A DNA stretch of 8,510 nt from Acidobacteriota bacterium (lineage in GTDB: Bacteria; Acidobacteriota; Vicinamibacteria; Vicinamibacterales; 2-12-FULL-66-21): the NCBI GenBank assembly GCA_013697225.1, contig JACCXG010000629.1:1-8510 (forward strand). Reading direction: 5' to 3'. Positions 6,629 through 8,510 of the stretch are shown piece by piece. The notes under the pieces are model-generated. The model saw only the letters and a list, made by a program, of their open reading frames with translations. It was not told the origin of the DNA and did no database searches. Within the stretch, counting starts at the first letter, position 1. Each line of letters begins with the position of its first letter. Both the position numbers and the translations under genes were made by a program.

Positions 6629-6682
6629 ATTGCCAAGATTGCCAAAAACGACGAGATTGCCAGGATTGCCACAAATGGCGAG
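6629..6682. repeat. 54-bp nested direct repeat between desulfurase and mnmA
   Basis: On the + strand the stretch divides into six 9-mers: ATTGCCAAG, ATTGCCAAA, AACGACGAG, ATTGCCAGG, ATTGCCACA, AATGGCGAG. It is therefore two 27-bp repeats with 4 mismatches, each made of two ATTGCCANN units and one degenerate unit. It fills nearly the whole 62-bp gap between the desulfurase stop (6685) and the mnmA start (6622) and is more AT-rich than its surroundings. There are no spacers and no dyad symmetry, so it is neither a CRISPR nor a hairpin element. The regular period suggests replication slippage or a dispersed intergenic repeat family; its function is unknown. Confidence 0.8.
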
Positions 6683-6684
6683 GC

Positions 6685-7842
6685 TCACGCGCGCCTGGCG
6701 GTGAGGGAGCGCAGCTTGTCAACCGCTTTCGGGAGCTTCTCCAGCAGGTAGTCGACCTCTTCCTCAGTGTTCCCCGCGCCGAGGCTGAACCGGATCGAGT
6801 TCTGGGCGCGGTGGGTCGGCAGGCCCATGGCCCGCAGCACGTGCGAGGGCTCCAGCGTGCCGGACGAACAGGCCGCGCCGGTCGAGACGGCGATGCCTTC
6901 GAGGTCGAGCGCAATCAGCAGCGATTCCGCCTCCACCCGCTCGAAGCTGATGTTCGTGGTATTCGGCACGCGCGGCTCCCGGGCGCCGTTGACCACCGTC
7001 CCGGGCACTCTCGCGAGGATGCCTTCCTCCAGGCGGTCCCTCAACACCGCCACCCTCTCCCCTTCGGCTGCGCCTTTCGCCATCGCAAGCCGCGCCGCAG
7101 CGCCAAGGCCGGCGATCGCCGGCACGTTCTCGGTGCCCGCACGCCGGGTCCGTTCGTGCTTCCCGCCGGTGAGGATAGGCGTCAGCCGGGTGCCCCGCCG
7201 GATCCACAGGGCCCCCGCGCCTTTCGGGCCGTTGAACTTGTGGGCCGACAGCGCGAGCAGGTCCACCCCGAGCTCACGGGCATCAACCCGCAGCTTCCCG
7301 ATGGACTGCACCGCATCGGTATGGAAAAGCGCGCCTCGCGCATGCGCCAGGCGTGCGAGCTCGGCGACAGGCTGAACCGTTCCGAGCTCGTTGTTGGCGT
7401 GCATCACCGACACGACAGCGGTGTCGTCGGTGAGCGCGTCCTCGAGCGCACCCGGCTCGACGATCCCGGTGAGGCCGACAGGAAGGAGCGTCGTGCGCCA
7501 GCCGCGGCGCGCGAGCGCTTTCAGGGTGACGAGCACGGCCTCGTGCTCGATGGCCGTGGCAATCAGGTGCCGCCGGCCCGTGGGCTCCAGCGCCTCGGCC
7601 ACCCCGCGGATGGCAAGATTGTCCGCTTCGGTGCCGCCACTGGTGAAGACAAGTTCTGAGGGCTCGGCGCCGATAAGAGTGGCAACCGACGTCCGAGCCT
7701 CATCCAGCACGGCCTTGGCCTCCTGACCAAGGCGATGAACGCTGGAGGCGTTGCCGTAGTGCTCGCGGAGCACGCGCACCATCACCTCGGCCACGTCAGG
7801 GTGGACCGGGGTGGTCGCGTTGTGGTCGAAGTAGATGCGCAT
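6685..7842 (-). CDS. Cysteine desulfurase, NifS/IscS type
   Basis: This PLP enzyme takes sulfur from L-cysteine as an enzyme-bound persulfide, leaving alanine, and hands it to acceptors. It has 385 residues, matching NifS-like class I members. The start MRIYFDHNATTP is typical. Other signs are the SGGTEADN cofactor-contact segment (68-75), HTDAVQ (174-179), the PLP lysine Lys202 in SAHKFNGPKG, RAGTEN (234-239), and the catalytic Cys325 in STGAACSSGTLEPSHVL. The C-terminus ends soon after RFSLGAGNTEEEVDYLL, without the longer IscS tail that engages IscU. No iscU, iscA or nifU is nearby. The next gene on the strand is mnmA, so its main acceptor may be MnmA, as in the Bacillus YrvO-MnmA pair (inference). 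The start lies 14 nt after a -10 element with no RBS, so the mRNA may have a very short leader. Confidence 0.95.
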   Translation of the reverse strand: MRIYFDHNATTPVHPDVAEVMVRVLREHYGNASSVHRLGQEAKAVLDEARTSVATLIGAEPSELVFTSGGTEADNLAIRGVAEALEPTGRRHLIATAIEHEAVLVTLKALARRGWRTTLLPVGLTGIVEPGALEDALTDDTAVVSVMHANNELGTVQPVAELARLAHARGALFHTDAVQSIGKLRVDARELGVDLLALSAHKFNGPKGAGALWIRRGTRLTPILTGGKHERTRRAGTENVPAIAGLGAAARLAMAKGAAEGERVAVLRDRLEEGILARVPGTVVNGAREPRVPNTTNISFERVEAESLLIALDLEGIAVSTGAACSSGTLEPSHVLRAMGLPTHRAQNSIRFSLGAGNTEEEVDYLLEKLPKAVDKLRSLTARRA

Positions 7843-7853
7843 CGAGTGACTTT

Positions 7854-7870
7854 GTCAGTGTACCACTGAC
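7854..7870. promoter_or_regulatory. Perfect palindrome on the desulfurase -10: candidate operator
   Basis: GTCAGTGTACCACTGAC has perfect 7-bp arms (GTCAGTG/CACTGAC) around a 3-bp centre and covers the whole -10 hexamer. A dimeric repressor bound here would block RNA polymerase. It lies upstream of the predicted transcription start of the desulfurase, so it would act as DNA rather than as an RNA hairpin. The regulator is not in the window and its family cannot be named from the sequence. Confidence 0.45.
7857..7865 (-). promoter_or_regulatory. Extended -10 promoter of the desulfurase-mnmA operon
   Basis: Read on the minus strand, TGGTACACT is an extended -10 whose hexamer TACACT spans 7862-7857. 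The nearest -35-like string, TTGCTC (7888-7883), is 20 nt away, which is too far. Transcription would start around 7850, leaving only about 7 nt before the ATG at 7842, a near-leaderless arrangement that fits the lack of any RBS. Confidence 0.42.
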
Positions 7871-7894
7871 GCTAAGTCGCAGGAGCAAAAGGAG

Positions 7895-7923
7895 TAGACA
7901 GGGCTGGAGGGCTTTCATATACT
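7895..7923 (+). promoter_or_regulatory. Sigma-70 promoter of the bactofilin gene
   Basis: TAGACA (7895-7900, 5 of 6 with TTGACA) and TATACT (7918-7923, 5 of 6 with TATAAT) are separated by exactly 17 nt. This is the best promoter in the window. The start point would be near 7930, giving a leader of about 69 nt. It is back-to-back with the desulfurase promoter. Confidence 0.65.
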
Positions 7924-7925
7924 CC

Positions 7926-7984
7926 GGTGTCGCGGCGCTGGCGGGGGCGCCGGACACCCCTCGCGAAGCAGTGTCATCGGACAC
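7926..7984 (+). promoter_or_regulatory. Two hairpins in the bactofilin leader
   Basis: Hairpin 1 pairs GGTGTC (7926-7931) with GACACC (7953-7958) and CGGCGC (7933-7938) with GCGCCG (7947-7952), with one bulged G and an 8-nt loop. Hairpin 2 pairs GTGTC (7971-7975) with GACAC (7980-7984) around ATCG, and ends 2 nt before the RBS. Because both use the same GTGTC/GACAC words, the arms can also pair across: 7953-7957 with 7971-7975, and 7927-7931 with 7980-7984. There is no T tract, so hairpin 1 is not an obvious terminator. No known riboswitch class was recognised. Confidence 0.4.
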
Positions 7985-7986
7985 GT

Positions 7987-7990
7987 GGAG
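7987..7990 (+). promoter_or_regulatory. RBS of the bactofilin gene
   Basis: GGAG lies 8 nt before ATG-7999, which is ideal spacing. It fixes the start of this gene and lies directly after leader hairpin 2. Confidence 0.65.
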
Positions 7991-7998
7991 AGTGCCAC

Positions 7999-8510
7999 AT
8001 GTGGAAACGGGATGAGGCCCCGAAGCCGGGGGCCGGGGGCTCGCAGCCTGCTCAGGGTCCGTCGGCCGGCGGTGCACACGCACCGGCTGCCGAGGCGGCA
8101 AGATCCCAGGCCGTGACGAATGTCGACACCTTTCGCGGACTCGAGAAAAACGTGAATATAGGCAAATCCGTCATCATCAAGGGTGAGCTCAACGGCAGCG
8201 AAGACCTCACGATCGAAGGGGCCGTCGACGGCAAGATCGAGCTCCGCCAGAACATCCTGACGATCGGGCCCAATGGCAAGATCAAGGCGCAGATCTTTGC
8301 CAAGTCCGTCATCATCCTTGGCGAGGTCACCGGCAACGTGACGGCCTCCGACAAGGTCGACATACGGGACAACGGCTCGGTTGACGGGGACATCACGGCG
8401 CCACGCGTGGCGATTTCCGAAGGGGCGCACTTCAGGGGCAGTATCGACATGCAGCGCGCCGGCGCACCCGGCACCGCAGCCAAAGCGGGCGAGCCGAAGG
8501 AAGGCAGGGC
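7999..8510 (+). CDS. Bactofilin, 3' end cut by window
   Basis: Bactofilins are small cytoskeletal proteins that polymerise without nucleotide into filaments, often at the membrane, and place cell-wall or polarity factors. 170 residues are visible and the frame is still open at the window edge. Residues 1-45 are a flexible Gly/Ala/Pro-rich tail starting MWKRDE. The right-handed beta-helix core runs from about 48 to 152, with the family's repeating rungs: IGKSVIIKGEL, EDLTIEGAVDGKI, LTIGPNGKIKA, SVIILGEVTGNV, KVDIRDNGSVDGDI and VAISEGAHFRGSIDM. From about 153 a Gly/Ala/Lys/Glu-rich C-terminal tail begins. An aromatic residue at position 2 followed by basic residues resembles the short membrane-targeting start of several bactofilins (inference). 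The gene has a strong promoter and RBS and is divergent from the desulfurase. Confidence 0.92.
   Translation, partial: MWKRDEAPKPGAGGSQPAQGPSAGGAHAPAAEAARSQAVTNVDTFRGLEKNVNIGKSVIIKGELNGSEDLTIEGAVDGKIELRQNILTIGPNGKIKAQIFAKSVIILGEVTGNVTASDKVDIRDNGSVDGDITAPRVAISEGAHFRGSIDMQRAGAPGTAAKAGEPKEGR

Noticed and set aside
6629..6682. Repeat as a CRISPR array or a terminator
   Set aside because: The repeats are contiguous 9-mers without unique spacers, and all copies are direct, so they cannot form a hairpin.
6424..7659. Long + open frame (411 codons) antisense to mnmA and the desulfurase
   Set aside because: It is opposite two genes with complete family motifs; its product is Arg/Gly/His-rich with no recognisable domain, as expected for a shadow frame in high-GC DNA.
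1..8510. Defence system, prophage or other mobile island
   Set aside because: All identified genes are core metabolism, RNA modification or envelope functions with uniform composition; no integrase, transposase, direct-repeat boundaries or toxin-like genes were seen.

Overview
The window comes from a high-GC Gram-negative-type bacterium. It has a periplasmic PBP7-like peptidase with an export signal, a bactofilin, and an FdhE-type CxxC protein. Together with the codon bias towards G/C and the intergenic 9-bp repeat, this fits an Acidobacteriota-like (for example Vicinamibacteria-like) chromosome. That placement is inference and cannot be proven from the sequence. The content looks like ordinary chromosomal housekeeping genes. 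No phage, transposon, CRISPR, toxin-antitoxin or other defence gene was found.

Layout from left to right. Positions 1-419 hold no gene I can support, but end in a likely promoter and RBS. Next, on +, is a secreted D-Ala-D-Ala carboxypeptidase/endopeptidase (420-1490). It converges on an FdhE-like four-CxxC protein on - (1595-2398), with two hairpins between them. From a divergent gap (2399-2564) a + operon runs glgA (2565-4220), trxA (4233-4562) and trxB (4581-5546). It meets, with only 2 bp between stop codons, a - operon made of a NifS/IscS-type cysteine desulfurase (6685-7842) followed by mnmA (5549-6622). These two genes are separated almost exactly by a 54-bp repeat (2 x 27 bp, itself 6 x 9 bp). 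A 156-bp divergent control region (7843-7998) then leads to a bactofilin on + that runs off the window (7999-8510).

How the genes work together. The desulfurase and MnmA form a direct sulfur-transfer pair for 2-thiouridine in tRNA, reminiscent of the YrvO-MnmA pair of Bacillus. TrxA and TrxB form a complete NADPH-thioredoxin reducing system, co-transcribed with glycogen synthase. The peptidase and the bactofilin both act in cell-wall and cell-shape biology, but they are at opposite ends and not co-transcribed. FdhE has no formate dehydrogenase partner here.

The signals most worth a second look are non-coding: a perfect 17-bp palindrome lying on the -10 of the desulfurase operon, the repeat between desulfurase and mnmA, and a bactofilin leader with two hairpins whose arms can swap partners. 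On the protein side, GlgA has Thr where the family's ADP-glucose-binding KxGGL lysine is expected.
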